The translations under genes were made by a program, and so were the position numbers. Shown here piece by piece: positions 1-7,136 of a DNA stretch of 9,323 bases. Positions within the stretch are counted from its first letter, which is position 1. Every line of letters starts with the position of its first letter. A model generated the notes under the pieces. The model was not told where the DNA came from. It did no database searches and worked only from the letters and a program-made list of their open reading frames with translations. This stretch comes from Verrucomicrobiales bacterium (GTDB lineage: Bacteria; Verrucomicrobiota; Verrucomicrobiia; Verrucomicrobiales; V1-33): contig JAQGPD010000623.1 of NCBI GenBank assembly GCA_028293305.1, positions 1 to 9,323 of the forward strand. The letters run 5' to 3'.

Positions 1-690
1 AACGGCACGGCGGAAGTCCCCACCAACCTCGCCGCCAGGATCGATCTTTACACGGATCCTCCCACGGTCACGCCCCTGCCGGCCATGGCCAATGCGCGTC
101 GTTTTTCCAACGGCATCGTCCTGCCCACCGGCGAGGTGCTGGTGATGGGCGGGAATACCTCCGGGCAAAAATTCAGTGATGCGGGATCGGTGTTGAATGC
201 GGAAATCTGGAACCCGCGCACCGGACTCTGGCGCACCGCGGCGGGCATGACCGTGCCGCGCAACTATCACTCCGTGGCGCTTCTCCTGACAGATGGCCGG
301 GTCATGTCCGGCGGCAGCGGACTGGCCGGCAATGCGGCGGTGGACCATGCAAATATCGAACTCTACACCCCACCCGCGCACTTCACCGCCAGCGGCGCGG
401 CGGCCGCGCGCCCGACCCTGACGGCATCGCCCTCACTCATCGGCCACATCAGCCGTTTCACCGTCCAGGGCACCGCCGGCCTGCAACGGTTCTCCATGAT
501 CCGCATGGCTTCCGTGACCCACGGGCTCACCACCGACCAACGTTATTTCAGTCCGGCTTTTTGTGAGGTTTCCCCGGGAACCTATGAGCTTTCCCCTCAC
601 AATAACCGGAATGTCATGCTCCCCGGATTCTGGATGCTCTTCGGCGTGAATGCGGACGGCGTGCCCACGACCGCGCGCATTGTCCAGGTG
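1..690 (+). other. Galactose oxidase / glyoxal oxidase-like domain, C-terminal part
   Basis: Bases 1-360 encode Kelch-type blades (LPTGEVLVMGG; AEIWNPRTGLW). The next segment reads PRNYHSVALLLTDGRV, which matches the copper-radical oxidase segment carrying the axial Tyr and first His of galactose oxidase (Tyr495-His496 there; here codons 265-270). About 85 residues on, VTHGLTTDQR matches the strand with the second copper His (His581 there; here codon 520-522). Bases 364-690 form the C-terminal E-set domain (DUF1929 type). The Cys and Tyr that form the thioether cofactor in this family lie upstream of the window and cannot be checked. Family members oxidise primary alcohols or aldehydes and reduce O2 to H2O2. 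The substrate cannot be told from this fragment. Confidence 0.85.
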
Positions 691-3600
691 AGCAATACCG
701 CCACCACACCGATGCCCGGGATCAATCTGGCATTGGACAAGCCGAGCTGGCAGTCGTCGGATTATCCGGGCGCATTCACATCCAACCGCGCCGTCGATGG
801 GCTCACCACCGGCGACTATAACATCGCCGCCGGCACGCACACCCAGTCGGAGGCCAACGCCTGGTGGCAGGTGGATCTGGGGGCGGTTTATCCTCTCAAT
901 GCCGTGAAAATCTTCAACCGCACCGGACCCAGCGCACCGCGCCTGACTGATTTCACGGTTTATGTCTCGGACTTTCCTTTCGGGGAAACCAACACTGCGG
1001 TCAGCAGTTATCGTTACCGCAGCACGGCGGGTCCGGAGACCGTGGTGAATCTCTATCGGAACGGTCGATATGTGAGGATACAATTGAACGGCACCAATTT
1101 CCTGCACCTGGCGGAGGTCGAGGTTTATGGCAGCGGCCAATCCGTCAATGGCATCACCGTCCAGACTCCCGCGGCGCAATTCAGTCCGCGGCTCAGTCCC
1201 ACCGTGCTCCAACTGGCCGCCGCCGCAGGAACCGCGGTCACCTGGACCGCCAGCGGATTGCCCGCCGGCATGTCCCTCAATGCCACGACGGGCCTGATCC
1301 AGGGCACGCCGACCACGCTGTCCACGCAGTCGGTCACCATCACCGGGACGCTGACTTCAGGAGTGAGCGACACGAGGACTTTCAGCTGGACGGTGCATCC
1401 TCCCGGCGAGGTTCCTGGCTTGTTATACCGTTATTATGAAGGTGCCTGGAATGTGTTGCCGGACTTCACCTCCCTGACGCCTATCACCTCCGGTGTGGCC
1501 TCCGCGGTGAGCACCGCGCCCCGGCTGCGCGAGGATAATTTCGGCCTGACTTTCGATGGGAATATCCGCATCCCGACTGCGGGAACCTGGACGTTTTACA
1601 GCAACTCCGATGAAGGAAGCCAAATCTGGATCGATGGCCGTCTGGTGGTGAATCACAATGGCCTGCACACCGCCAGCGAGGCCAGTGGCGTCATCACTCT
1701 GCCCGCCGGAGTGCACCGGATCGGCGTGGTTTATTTCCAGGCCACCGGCGCCCAGACTTTGGGAATCAGTTATTCCGGTCCGTCCACATCGAAACAGCTC
1801 ATCCCCGCCAGCGCATTCCACCAGCCGCTGCCCGGCGTTCGGTATGACTACTACGAAGGCACTTGGACCGCGATTCCCGACTTCAATACCCTGACACCTG
1901 TCAAGTCCGGGGACATTGCCACCTTCAGCCTCGCGCCGCGGCTGCGCGATGACAATTTCGCCATGAGGTTCCGGGCCTCGCTGCGCACCCCCATCACTGG
2001 AAGCTATACCTTTTTCACCTCATCGGATGATGGGAGCCGGCTGCTGATCGATGGCGTGCCCATCGTGAACAATGATGGCCTGCATGCCAACCAGGAAGTG
2101 TCAGGAACAGTGACCCTGACAGCGGGTGTCCATGATATTGAAGTGCGTTATTTCGAAGCCGGCGGCAGTCAGGTTCTGGATGTTTATTACAGTGGACCCG
2201 GGTTGGCCAGGCAGCTGATTCCCGAAAGTGTTCTGGCCGCTCCGGGCATCCCCGGCTCCACGCCCGTGGTCACCGCCATGGCCGCGCGCAGCACTTTGAA
2301 TGGCGTCGCCACCACCGCCCAGATCGTCGCCAGCGATTCCAATAACGACCCCCTGACCTACAGCGCCGCCGGCCTGCCGCCAGGCCTGGCCATCGCTCCG
2401 GGCACCGGCCTCATCAGCGGAACTCCGAATGCACCGGGAAGTTACACCGTCACCGTGACTGTCGAGGACGGCACCGGCCGCAGCGGAGCCACCTCGTTCA
2501 ACTGGACCATTCTCGATGCCCTGACGCTTTCGCCCATGACGGCCACGGCGCGCCCGGCCGGCGTTGCTATCAACTACAGCGCCGTCACCACCGGCGGGAT
2601 CAATCCCCGATTCCGCTGGAACTTCGGGGACGGCACCGGCGACACCGCGCTGAGCAGCAGCCCCGCCATCGCAAAGACCTTCGCACAGCCCGGACGCTAT
2701 CAAGTCACAGTCATCGCCACCGACGACTCGGGCGCCTCGCTGGCGCAGGTGTTTATCCAGGCCGTGCACGGAACATTGTCCGCCACCCCGCCCACCGCCT
2801 CCAGCCCCATCGCGCCTCAAACCCGCAGCGCGGTCAATCGGGTGTGGATCGTGAATCCTGATGCCAACACGGTCTCGGTTTTCAATGCCGCCACCAACGC
2901 CAGGCTCGCGGAAACCCCGGTCGGCACCCAACCTGTCAGCGTCGCCATCGCCCCGGATGGACGCGCCTGGGTGGTGAATAAAAAATCCGCCAGCCTCAGC
3001 CTGGTGAATCCTGACACGTTTGCCGTGACTGCCACTATCAATCTCCCGCGCGCCTCCCAGCCTCACGGATTGGCCTTCTCTCCCAATGGCGGCGCGGCTT
3101 TTGTGGCTTTGGAAGGCTCGGGCCAGGTGCTGAAGCTGAACCCCTCCACCGGCGCCGTCACCGGCACCCTGGCGGCGGGTGCGGATGTCAGGCATTTGTC
3201 AGTCAGCGCGGACAGCGCGAAGCTTTATGTCTCGCGCTTTATAACACCTCCGATCCCGGGGGAATCGACCGGCTCGGTCCAGTCCACGTTCAACGGCATC
3301 AACCACGGCGGACAGGTGCTGGTCGCCGCCACGGGCAGCATGACCCTGACAAAAACCATCGTTTTGCAGCACAGCGAAAAACCGGACGCGGAAAATGGCG
3401 GCCGCGGCATTCCCAACTATCTCGGCCCTCCCGTCCTCTCGCCGGACGGGACCTCCGGCTGGGTGCCCTCCAAACCGGACAACATCAAACGCGGCGTTCT
3501 CCGCGACACCCGGATGCTCACCCATGACTCCACGGTCCGGGCCATCGCCTCGCGCATCGCCCTGGCAAACGACACCGAGGATTACGCCGGCCGTATTGAC

Positions 3601-6447
3601 TTCGATGACTCGGCGGTGCCCTCGCATGCCGTCTATGACCCCACCGGATTGCTGCTTTATGTGGCCATGGAGGGCAGCCGGCAGATTGCCGTCGTCGATA
3701 CCACCTCGCGATCTGTTATTTTGAAATTGGAGGCTGGCCGCGCTCCCCAGGGCCTGGCACTCTCGCCGGACGGCACGCGGCTCTATGTGCAGAATTTCAT
3801 GGACCGGTCCGTCAAGGTGCTGGACCTTTCCCTGCTGGTGAACGGCGGTCGTCCCGCGGCCTCCGATCTGCCCGTGCTGGCGACCTGGAGCACCGTGTCC
3901 ACCGAGCCACTGGCTCCCGCCATCCTGACAGGAAAGCAGTTTTTCTACGACGCCCGCGATCCCCGGATTTCCCTGCAAAGTTATATCAGTTGCGCCGCCT
4001 GCCACAACGATGGCGGGCATGATGGACGCACCTGGGACTTCACCGGCCTTGGCGAAGGATTGCGGAACACCACCGACCTCCGCGGCAAAGCCGGCGTGGG
4101 GCAGGGACCCGCGCACTGGACTGGGAATTTCGATGAAATCCAGGACTTCGAAAAACAAATCCGCGACCTCGGCCGTGGCACGGGACTCATGGCGGATCCG
4201 GACTTCAACAGCGGCACCCGCAACCAAAGCCTGGGCACGCCCAAGGCCGGAGTCAGCGCGGACCTCGACGCCCTTGCCGCCTACGTCACCTCCCTCGCCA
4301 ACGCCGTCCCCAGCCCTAACCGGAACGCCGACGGCACCCTGACCGCGGCCGCCGCCGCCGGCCTTGAGGTATTCCGCACGGCGAACTGCGCCCAGTGCCA
4401 CAGCGGAGCCGGTTTCACCGACGGCGCGCTCAATGGGTTCCGGAATATCGGCACTATCAAACCCTCCAGCGGTCAACGCATGGGCGCGCCCCTGACAGGT
4501 TTTGACACCCCGACTTTGCGCAGCGTCTGGAACACCGGACCCTGGCTTCATGACGGATCCGCCGCCACGCTGACCGCCGCGGTCCAGGCCCACCAAGGCG
4601 TTTCCCTCAGTGCGGGGGACCTGGCCAACCTGGCCTCCTATCTATCCCAGATCGATGGCGCGGAAGTCACCGCCCCCACGCCGCCGCCGGCGACGGGTGG
4701 GAGCGGTCCCGGATTGTTGGGTGAATATTTCGACGGCATGACGCCGGGCCTTGCCGCGCCATTGTTGTCGCGGGTGGACGCCGGAATCGATTTCAACTGG
4801 GGCGACGGATCACCCGGCCCGGCGGTGCCGGTGGATTATTTCTCCGCGCGTTGGACCGGCTTCATCACCGCCCCATCCAGCGAGACTTTCACCTTTTTCG
4901 TGCCCTCCGACAATGGTGTCAGGGTGTGGATCAATAACCAATTGGTCCTCGACAAGTGGACGCCGCTCGATGTCTCCGGATGGCACAGCTTCACCCGCCC
5001 CATGACCGCGGGCCAGGCGGTTCCTATCAAGGTGGAGTATGCGGAACTGTATGGCGGCGCCAACATCACGCTTTTCTGGTTCAGCGACACCCAGACCTGG
5101 GAATCGGTCGGCGCCAACCGCCTAACCACTGGCGCGGCCGTCAACCGCGCGCCGGTCCTGATCACCCCTGCCGCGCAATCGACCGTCCGCGGACGCGCCG
5201 CCAGCCTGACTGTCCAAGCCTCCGATCCTGACTTCAATAACTTGATTTACAGTGCCGCCGGTCTTCCTCCCGGGCTGTCCATCAATGCCACCACCGGCCT
5301 GATTTCCGGCACCGTGAGCCTGGCTTCCCTGGCTTCCCATACGGTCACCCTCACGGTTTCCGACGGGTCCCTCAGCGCTACGGGGAGCTTCCTCTGGACA
5401 ACCACAGCCCCGCCGACCAACCGCGCTCCGGTTTTGAATAATCCCGGCACCCAGACCGCCATCCGAGGCTCCATCGTAAGCCTCCGACCCCTCGCGAGCG
5501 ATCCTGACAATGATGCCCTGACCTGGACCGCTGCCGGACTGCCTCCCGGCCTGACCCTGACCGCATCCAGCGGACAAATCGCGGGCATTCTCTCCAGCAC
5601 TGCGGCGGCGGCCTACACGGTGCAGCTCACCGTGACGGATCCCGGCGGTCTGACGGCCGGCGCCACCTTCACCTGGAATACCGTGGCGGCCCCGCTCACC
5701 GGGCTCCGCGGGGAATATTATAACGGAATGGAACCCGGGGTCGGCACGCCGTTGCTGATCCGGAACGACCCCACCATCGACTTTGATTGGGGCGGCGGCT
5801 CGCCGGCCGCGGTCGTGCCCGTGGACTATTTCTCGGTCCGGTGGACCGGCACCCTGACAGCTCCCTCCACCGAGACCTACACCATTTACGCGCCTTCCGA
5901 CAATGGGGTCCGCATCTGGATCAATAACCAATTGGTGCTCGACAAGTGGGTGCCGCTCGACATCTCGGGCTGGCATAACTTCACCATCAATCTGACCGCC
6001 GGCCAAGCCGTTCCTATCAAAGTGGAATACGCCGAGCTTTATGGCGGGGCGGGCATTTCCCTTTACTGGTATAGCAATAGCTTGCCATGGGAGGCGATAG
6101 CCACCAACCGGCTCTCCCCGGCGGTGACCTTCCCGCCTAACTCCTCGTCGGAAGCCGTCGTCATGGCCACGCAAACCCAGGCGTTCACCTCCTCCGGGGA
6201 CCGCGCCTTCTTCTCGTTCAGCCGGCCTTCATCCTCGGCGGGAGCGGTGGGAATCATCGTCCAGGAAAGCCCGGACATGCAGACCTGGGACTTCAGTGAA
6301 CTGCCGGCCGAAATCCATCAGGGGGACGACGGAATCGACAGGATCTCGCTGAGCATGCCGTTGCCTGACACCTCGGAGAATGCGCCACCAGCGAGGTTCT
6401 TCCGATTGAGATTCGTGGTGCCCGACGCGGTGCCGGGTCTGGAATAG
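1..6447 (+). CDS. Giant modular exported redox protein: galactose oxidase-like, lectin, PA14, YVTN propeller and di-heme peroxidase domains (5' partial)
   Basis: The frame is open from base 1 to the TAG at 6445-6447, giving 2148 visible residues. The ATG at 85 lies inside a Kelch repeat, so it is not the true start; the start and any signal peptide are left of the window. Domains in order (nt): galactose oxidase-like end (1-690), F-type lectin-like (718-1134), putative Ig (1150-1395), PA14 x2 (1411-2238), putative Ig (2260-2511), PKD (2518-2766), YVTN propeller (2830-3834), di-heme cytochrome c (3910-4650), PA14 (4708-5130), putative Ig x2 (5146-5688), PA14 (5698-6117), tail (6118-6444). Two CxxCH haem sites require export and haem attachment outside the cytoplasm. 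The lectin and PA14 modules suggest glycan binding, and the oxidase and peroxidase folds suggest redox chemistry on or near that glycan. The domain calls are from visible motifs; the overall role is inferred. No LPXTG or PEP-CTERM anchor is seen at the C-terminus. Confidence 0.93.
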   Translation, partial: NGTAEVPTNLAARIDLYTDPPTVTPLPAMANARRFSNGIVLPTGEVLVMGGNTSGQKFSDAGSVLNAEIWNPRTGLWRTAAGMTVPRNYHSVALLLTDGRVMSGGSGLAGNAAVDHANIELYTPPAHFTASGAAAARPTLTASPSLIGHISRFTVQGTAGLQRFSMIRMASVTHGLTTDQRYFSPAFCEVSPGTYELSPHNNRNVMLPGFWMLFGVNADGVPTTARIVQVSNTATTPMPGINLALDKPSWQSSDYPGAFTSNRAVDGLTTGDYNIAAGTHTQSEANAWWQVDLGAVYPLNAVKIFNRTGPSAPRLTDFTVYVSDFPFGETNTAVSSYRYRSTAGPETVVNLYRNGRYVRIQLNGTNFLHLAEVEVYGSGQSVNGITVQTPAAQFSPRLSPTVLQLAAAAGTAVTWTASGLPAGMSLNATTGLIQGTPTTLSTQSVTITGTLTSGVSDTRTFSWTVHPPGEVPGLLYRYYEGAWNVLPDFTSLTPITSGVASAVSTAPRLREDNFGLTFDGNIRIPTAGTWTFYSNSDEGSQIWIDGRLVVNHNGLHTASEASGVITLPAGVHRIGVVYFQATGAQTLGISYSGPSTSKQLIPASAFHQPLPGVRYDYYEGTWTAIPDFNTLTPVKSGDIATFSLAPRLRDDNFAMRFRASLRTPITGSYTFFTSSDDGSRLLIDGVPIVNNDGLHANQEVSGTVTLTAGVHDIEVRYFEAGGSQVLDVYYSGPGLARQLIPESVLAAPGIPGSTPVVTAMAARSTLNGVATTAQIVASDSNNDPLTYSAAGLPPGLAIAPGTGLISGTPNAPGSYTVTVTVEDGTGRSGATSFNWTILDALTLSPMTATARPAGVAINYSAVTTGGINPRFRWNFGDGTGDTALSSSPAIAKTFAQPGRYQVTVIATDDSGASLAQVFIQAVHGTLSATPPTASSPIAPQTRSAVNRVWIVNPDANTVSVFNAATNARLAETPVGTQPVSVAIAPDGRAWVVNKKSASLSLVNPDTFAVTATINLPRASQPHGLAFSPNGGAAFVALEGSGQVLKLNPSTGAVTGTLAAGADVRHLSVSADSAKLYVSRFITPPIPGESTGSVQSTFNGINHGGQVLVAATGSMTLTKTIVLQHSEKPDAENGGRGIPNYLGPPVLSPDGTSGWVPSKPDNIKRGVLRDTRMLTHDSTVRAIASRIALANDTEDYAGRIDFDDSAVPSHAVYDPTGLLLYVAMEGSRQIAVVDTTSRSVILKLEAGRAPQGLALSPDGTRLYVQNFMDRSVKVLDLSLLVNGGRPAASDLPVLATWSTVSTEPLAPAILTGKQFFYDARDPRISLQSYISCAACHNDGGHDGRTWDFTGLGEGLRNTTDLRGKAGVGQGPAHWTGNFDEIQDFEKQIRDLGRGTGLMADPDFNSGTRNQSLGTPKAGVSADLDALAAYVTSLANAVPSPNRNADGTLTAAAAAGLEVFRTANCAQCHSGAGFTDGALNGFRNIGTIKPSSGQRMGAPLTGFDTPTLRSVWNTGPWLHDGSAATLTAAVQAHQGVSLSAGDLANLASYLSQIDGAEVTAPTPPPATGGSGPGLLGEYFDGMTPGLAAPLLSRVDAGIDFNWGDGSPGPAVPVDYFSARWTGFITAPSSETFTFFVPSDNGVRVWINNQLVLDKWTPLDVSGWHSFTRPMTAGQAVPIKVEYAELYGGANITLFWFSDTQTWESVGANRLTTGAAVNRAPVLITPAAQSTVRGRAASLTVQASDPDFNNLIYSAAGLPPGLSINATTGLISGTVSLASLASHTVTLTVSDGSLSATGSFLWTTTAPPTNRAPVLNNPGTQTAIRGSIVSLRPLASDPDNDALTWTAAGLPPGLTLTASSGQIAGILSSTAAAAYTVQLTVTDPGGLTAGATFTWNTVAAPLTGLRGEYYNGMEPGVGTPLLIRNDPTIDFDWGGGSPAAVVPVDYFSVRWTGTLTAPSTETYTIYAPSDNGVRIWINNQLVLDKWVPLDISGWHNFTINLTAGQAVPIKVEYAELYGGAGISLYWYSNSLPWEAIATNRLSPAVTFPPNSSSEAVVMATQTQAFTSSGDRAFFSFSRPSSSAGAVGIIVQESPDMQTWDFSELPAEIHQGDDGIDRISLSMPLPDTSENAPPARFFRLRFVVPDAVPGLE
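718..1134 (+). other. F-type lectin / F5/8-type C (discoidin-like) domain
   Basis: The domain opens with NLALDKPSWQSS, contains RAVDGLTTGDYN and WWQVDLGAVYPLNAVKIFNR, and closes with GRYVRIQL and LAEVEVYG, the usual landmarks of fucolectin-like discoidin domains. The F-type lectin fucose motif is H-x26-R-x-D-x4-R/K. Here the His (838-840), the first Arg (919-921) and the last Arg (940-942) have exactly that spacing, but the Asp is Gly (925-927). It probably binds a sugar at the cell surface; whether fucose is still bound is uncertain. Confidence 0.8.
1150..1395 (+). other. Putative Ig domain (He_PIG-like)
   Basis: The segment WTASGLPAGMSLNATTGLIQGTP followed by alternating beta strands (SVTITGTLTSG, RTFSWTV) is the hallmark of the He_PIG putative immunoglobulin domain. 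It is one of four such modules in this protein. It most likely acts as a rigid spacer between the lectin domain and the PA14 pair. Confidence 0.75.
1411..2238 (+). repeat. Tandem PA14 domains 1 and 2
   Basis: Two adjacent PA14 modules of about 135 residues are offset by 139 residues. Each starts with a YYEG(A/T)W motif (YRYYEGAW, YDYYEGTW), carries APRLR(E/D)DNF, then a (S/T)FxSxSDxGS...IDG core and an N(H/N)(N/D)GLH segment, and ends with SGP...RQLIP or SGP...KQLIP. The S-D-(E/D)-G-S and I-D-G signatures belong to the PA14 beta-barrel, which in bacterial surface proteins often binds carbohydrate. The protein similarity points to an old internal duplication. They differ clearly from the second PA14 pair at 4708 and 5698. 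Confidence 0.85.
2260..2766 (+). other. Putative Ig domain followed by PKD domain
   Basis: Bases 2260-2511 encode a He_PIG-like module (DPLTYSAAGLPPGLAI, TGLISGTPNAPGSYTVTVTV). Bases 2518-2766 encode a PKD domain with its diagnostic core FRWNFGDG and the closing PGRYQVTVIATDDSG. Both are non-catalytic beta-sandwich spacers common in secreted polysaccharide-active proteins. They separate the sugar-binding part from the propeller and cytochrome part. Confidence 0.82.
2830..3834 (+). other. YVTN-type beta-propeller
   Basis: Repeats of the YVTN kind are visible: VWIVNPDANTVSVFNAATN, VSVAIAPDGRAWVVN, PHGLAFSPNGGAAFVALEG, HLSVSADSAKLYVSRF, HAVYDPTGLLLYVAMEG and QGLALSPDGTRLYVQNF. These repeat units alternate a (S/A)PDG turn with a YV(A/S/Q) strand. 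A longer loop between roughly 3240 and 3600 interrupts the spacing. A propeller directly followed by a di-heme peroxidase domain is a recurrent pairing in exported proteins of related bacteria, so these two parts probably form one functional unit. Confidence 0.83.
3910..4650 (+). other. Di-heme cytochrome c peroxidase / MauG-like domain
   Basis: Two c-type haem sites are encoded: CAACH at 3991-4005 and CAQCH at 4387-4401. The first sits in RISLQSYISCAACHNDGGHDGR and is followed by LRGKAGVGQGPAHWTGNFDEIQDFE; the second is followed by GFTDGALNGFRNIG, then DTPTLRSVWNTGPWLHDGS and a final helix. This order, with the C-terminal PTLR...LHDGS element, fits the CcpA/MauG family, in which one haem is catalytic and the other transfers electrons. 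Family members reduce H2O2 or use high-valent haem to oxidise a partner. A Met (4480-4482) in QRMGAPL is a possible axial ligand of the second haem; this is inferred. Haem attachment would need a cytochrome c maturation system encoded elsewhere. Confidence 0.87.
4708..6117 (+). repeat. PA14 domains 3 and 4 flanking two putative Ig domains
   Basis: PA14-3 (4708-5130) and PA14-4 (5698-6117) are close copies exactly 990 bp apart, with He_PIG-like modules at 5146-5406 and 5422-5688 between them. Shared residues include GEY(F/Y), VPVDYFS, PSDNGVR(V/I)WINNQLVLDKW, SGWH and AGQAVPIKVEYAELYGGA. At the DNA level a 20-base match occurs at 4927-4946 and 5917-5936, with high identity around it and differences mostly at third codon positions. 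This indicates a more recent duplication, or homogenisation by recombination, than for PA14-1 and PA14-2. The modules probably bind carbohydrate; no ligand can be assigned. Confidence 0.87.
6118..6444 (+). other. C-terminal beta-rich tail
   Basis: The last 109 residues carry IIVQESPDMQTWDFSELP, a run of acidic and hydrophobic residues, and end in ARFFRLRFVV plus a short tail. The pattern of 'V.ES.D..TW' followed by 'FFRLR' recurs at the C-termini of many exported verrucomicrobial proteins. Its role is unknown to me; it could be a sorting or capping domain. It has no membrane segment or cell-wall anchor motif. Confidence 0.5.
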
Positions 6448-6476
6448 CGGAAAATCCTGTGGCGTTAAAATTCAAG

Positions 6477-6527
6477 CTCCGCCCCGGCACGATCCGGGGC
6501 GGAGGATACGCGGGCGGGCGGTTTTTT
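6477..6527 (+). terminator. Candidate terminator hairpin after the giant gene
   Basis: A perfect 11-bp GC-rich stem (6477-6487 with 6494-6504) encloses a 6-base loop, starting 30 bases after the stop codon. A run of six T occurs at 6522-6527, but 17 bases beyond the stem rather than next to it. The hairpin is therefore strong, but it is not a textbook intrinsic terminator. It could instead protect the mRNA 3' end after Rho-dependent termination. Confidence 0.45.
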
Positions 6528-6535
6528 CCGAAACC

Positions 6536-6769
6536 ATAGCCATAGTCGGGAACCCGTTAAGCAATTAGAGCAGTAAAATAATGCCGTAGCCGCCAGTCCT
6601 CTGCAATATCAGGCCCGGAGGGGCGGAATCTTTATGGCCACCGACATGCGAAGAATGATCAAGCTCCGGAGGAGCGGCATAATCTTTCCCGACGAAGCCA
6701 GATGCCGCTCCTCCGGAGTTGAAATTTAACGGGTGACTATGGCTATAAAGATTTAACCCCTCCAGGTTC
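6536..6769. repeat. Composite intergenic inverted-repeat block
   Basis: Outer arms 6536-6560 and 6726-6746 are inverted copies (atagccatagtc/acccgttaa), differing only by a 4-base insertion (ggga) in the left arm. Between and beside them lie four copies of a second motif, (C/T)CCGGAGG(G/A)GCGG with or without a following AATCTTT: forward at 6614-6635 and 6664-6687, and reverse at 6702-6718 and 6745-6768 (the last diverged). The arms are interleaved rather than simply nested. No open frame of note crosses the block. It looks like a dispersed intergenic repeat family, but its copy number elsewhere cannot be seen here. Confidence 0.7.
6664..6718. repeat. Perfect 17-bp stem-loop
   Basis: Bases 6664-6680 and 6702-6718 are perfect inverted repeats (CTCCGGAGGAGCGGCAT and its complement) around a 21-base loop. 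The stem would be very stable in RNA from either strand or as extruded DNA. It lies at the centre of the composite repeat block. No T-run follows on either side, so it is not called a terminator. Confidence 0.75.
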
Positions 6770-6818
6770 GGACGCTGGCTATATCATTATTTAAAATGCT
6801 TTAAGCCATGAAGCAGGG

Positions 6819-6890
6819 GAGCCGGAGAGCCGGAGAGCCGGAGAGCTGGAGAGCTGGAGAGCTGGAGAGCCGCGAAGCTGGGAAGCCGAG
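6819..6890. repeat. 8-bp tandem repeat, nine units
   Basis: Three units of GAGCCGGA (6819-6842) are followed by three of GAGCTGGA (6843-6866), then three decayed units (6867-6890) of the form (G/A)AGC(C/T)GNG. The switch between two unit variants in blocks of three suggests expansion by slippage. The block lies in non-coding DNA between convergent genes. Confidence 0.85.
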
Positions 6891-6941
6891 GCGACGAAAG
6901 GTCGTCGCGGATCCAAGGCTGACGCGTTCAGCGCAACGCGT
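6891..6941. repeat. Pair of small perfect hairpins
   Basis: The first hairpin pairs 6891-6897 with 6902-6908 (7 bp, loop AAGG). The second pairs 6922-6928 with 6935-6941 (7 bp, loop CAGCGC). Neither is followed by a T-run on either strand. They directly follow the 8-bp tandem repeat and may belong to the same repetitive tract. Confidence 0.5.
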
Positions 6942-6986
6942 GCCATTGTCGGTCATCGGTAATCAAGCGGCGTAACGGGCTGGACG

Positions 6987-7136
6987 ATCTGGAGTGCGTG
7001 CGGCTTGCCGCCGCTTTTTGGAAGGCAGCTTGCTGCCTTTTCGGTCGGACGCAGGGAGCGGATGGAGTTTCAGTTCCGGTTGGCGCGGGCAAGCCCGCTT
7101 GCGCAGAGCGGCGGCAAGCCGCGGCGCACTCCAGAT
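6987..7136. repeat. Palindromic repeat element of about 150 bp (REP/MITE-like)
   Basis: Terminal arms 6987-7015 and 7107-7136 are near-perfect inverted repeats beginning ATCTGGAGTGCG and ending CGCACTCCAGAT; they differ by about one mismatch and one indel. Each arm itself folds around GCGGC-TT-GCCGC or GCGGC-AA-GCCGC. Two more short palindromes lie inside: 7022-7039 (GGCAGC-TT-GCTGCC core) and 7085-7098 (GCGGGC-AA-GCCCGC). The cores thus run TT, TT, AA, AA, making the whole element symmetric. No transposase gene and no target-site duplication are apparent, so it would be non-autonomous if mobile. Confidence 0.75.

Noticed and set aside
85..87. ATG at 85 as the start of the giant gene
   Set aside because: It lies within a Kelch repeat of a galactose oxidase-like domain, with no ribosome binding site, and the frame is open to the left edge.
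433..6174. Several long open frames on the - strand (for example 433-1212, 2101-3195, 3199-4596, 5122-6174)
   Set aside because: They are antiphase shadows of a GC-rich coding strand. Their translations are low-complexity Gly/Arg/Ala-rich without domain motifs, while the + frame shows continuous recognisable domains.
6819..6890. Possible CRISPR array
   Set aside because: The units are 8 bp, directly adjacent, with no spacers and no cas genes nearby.
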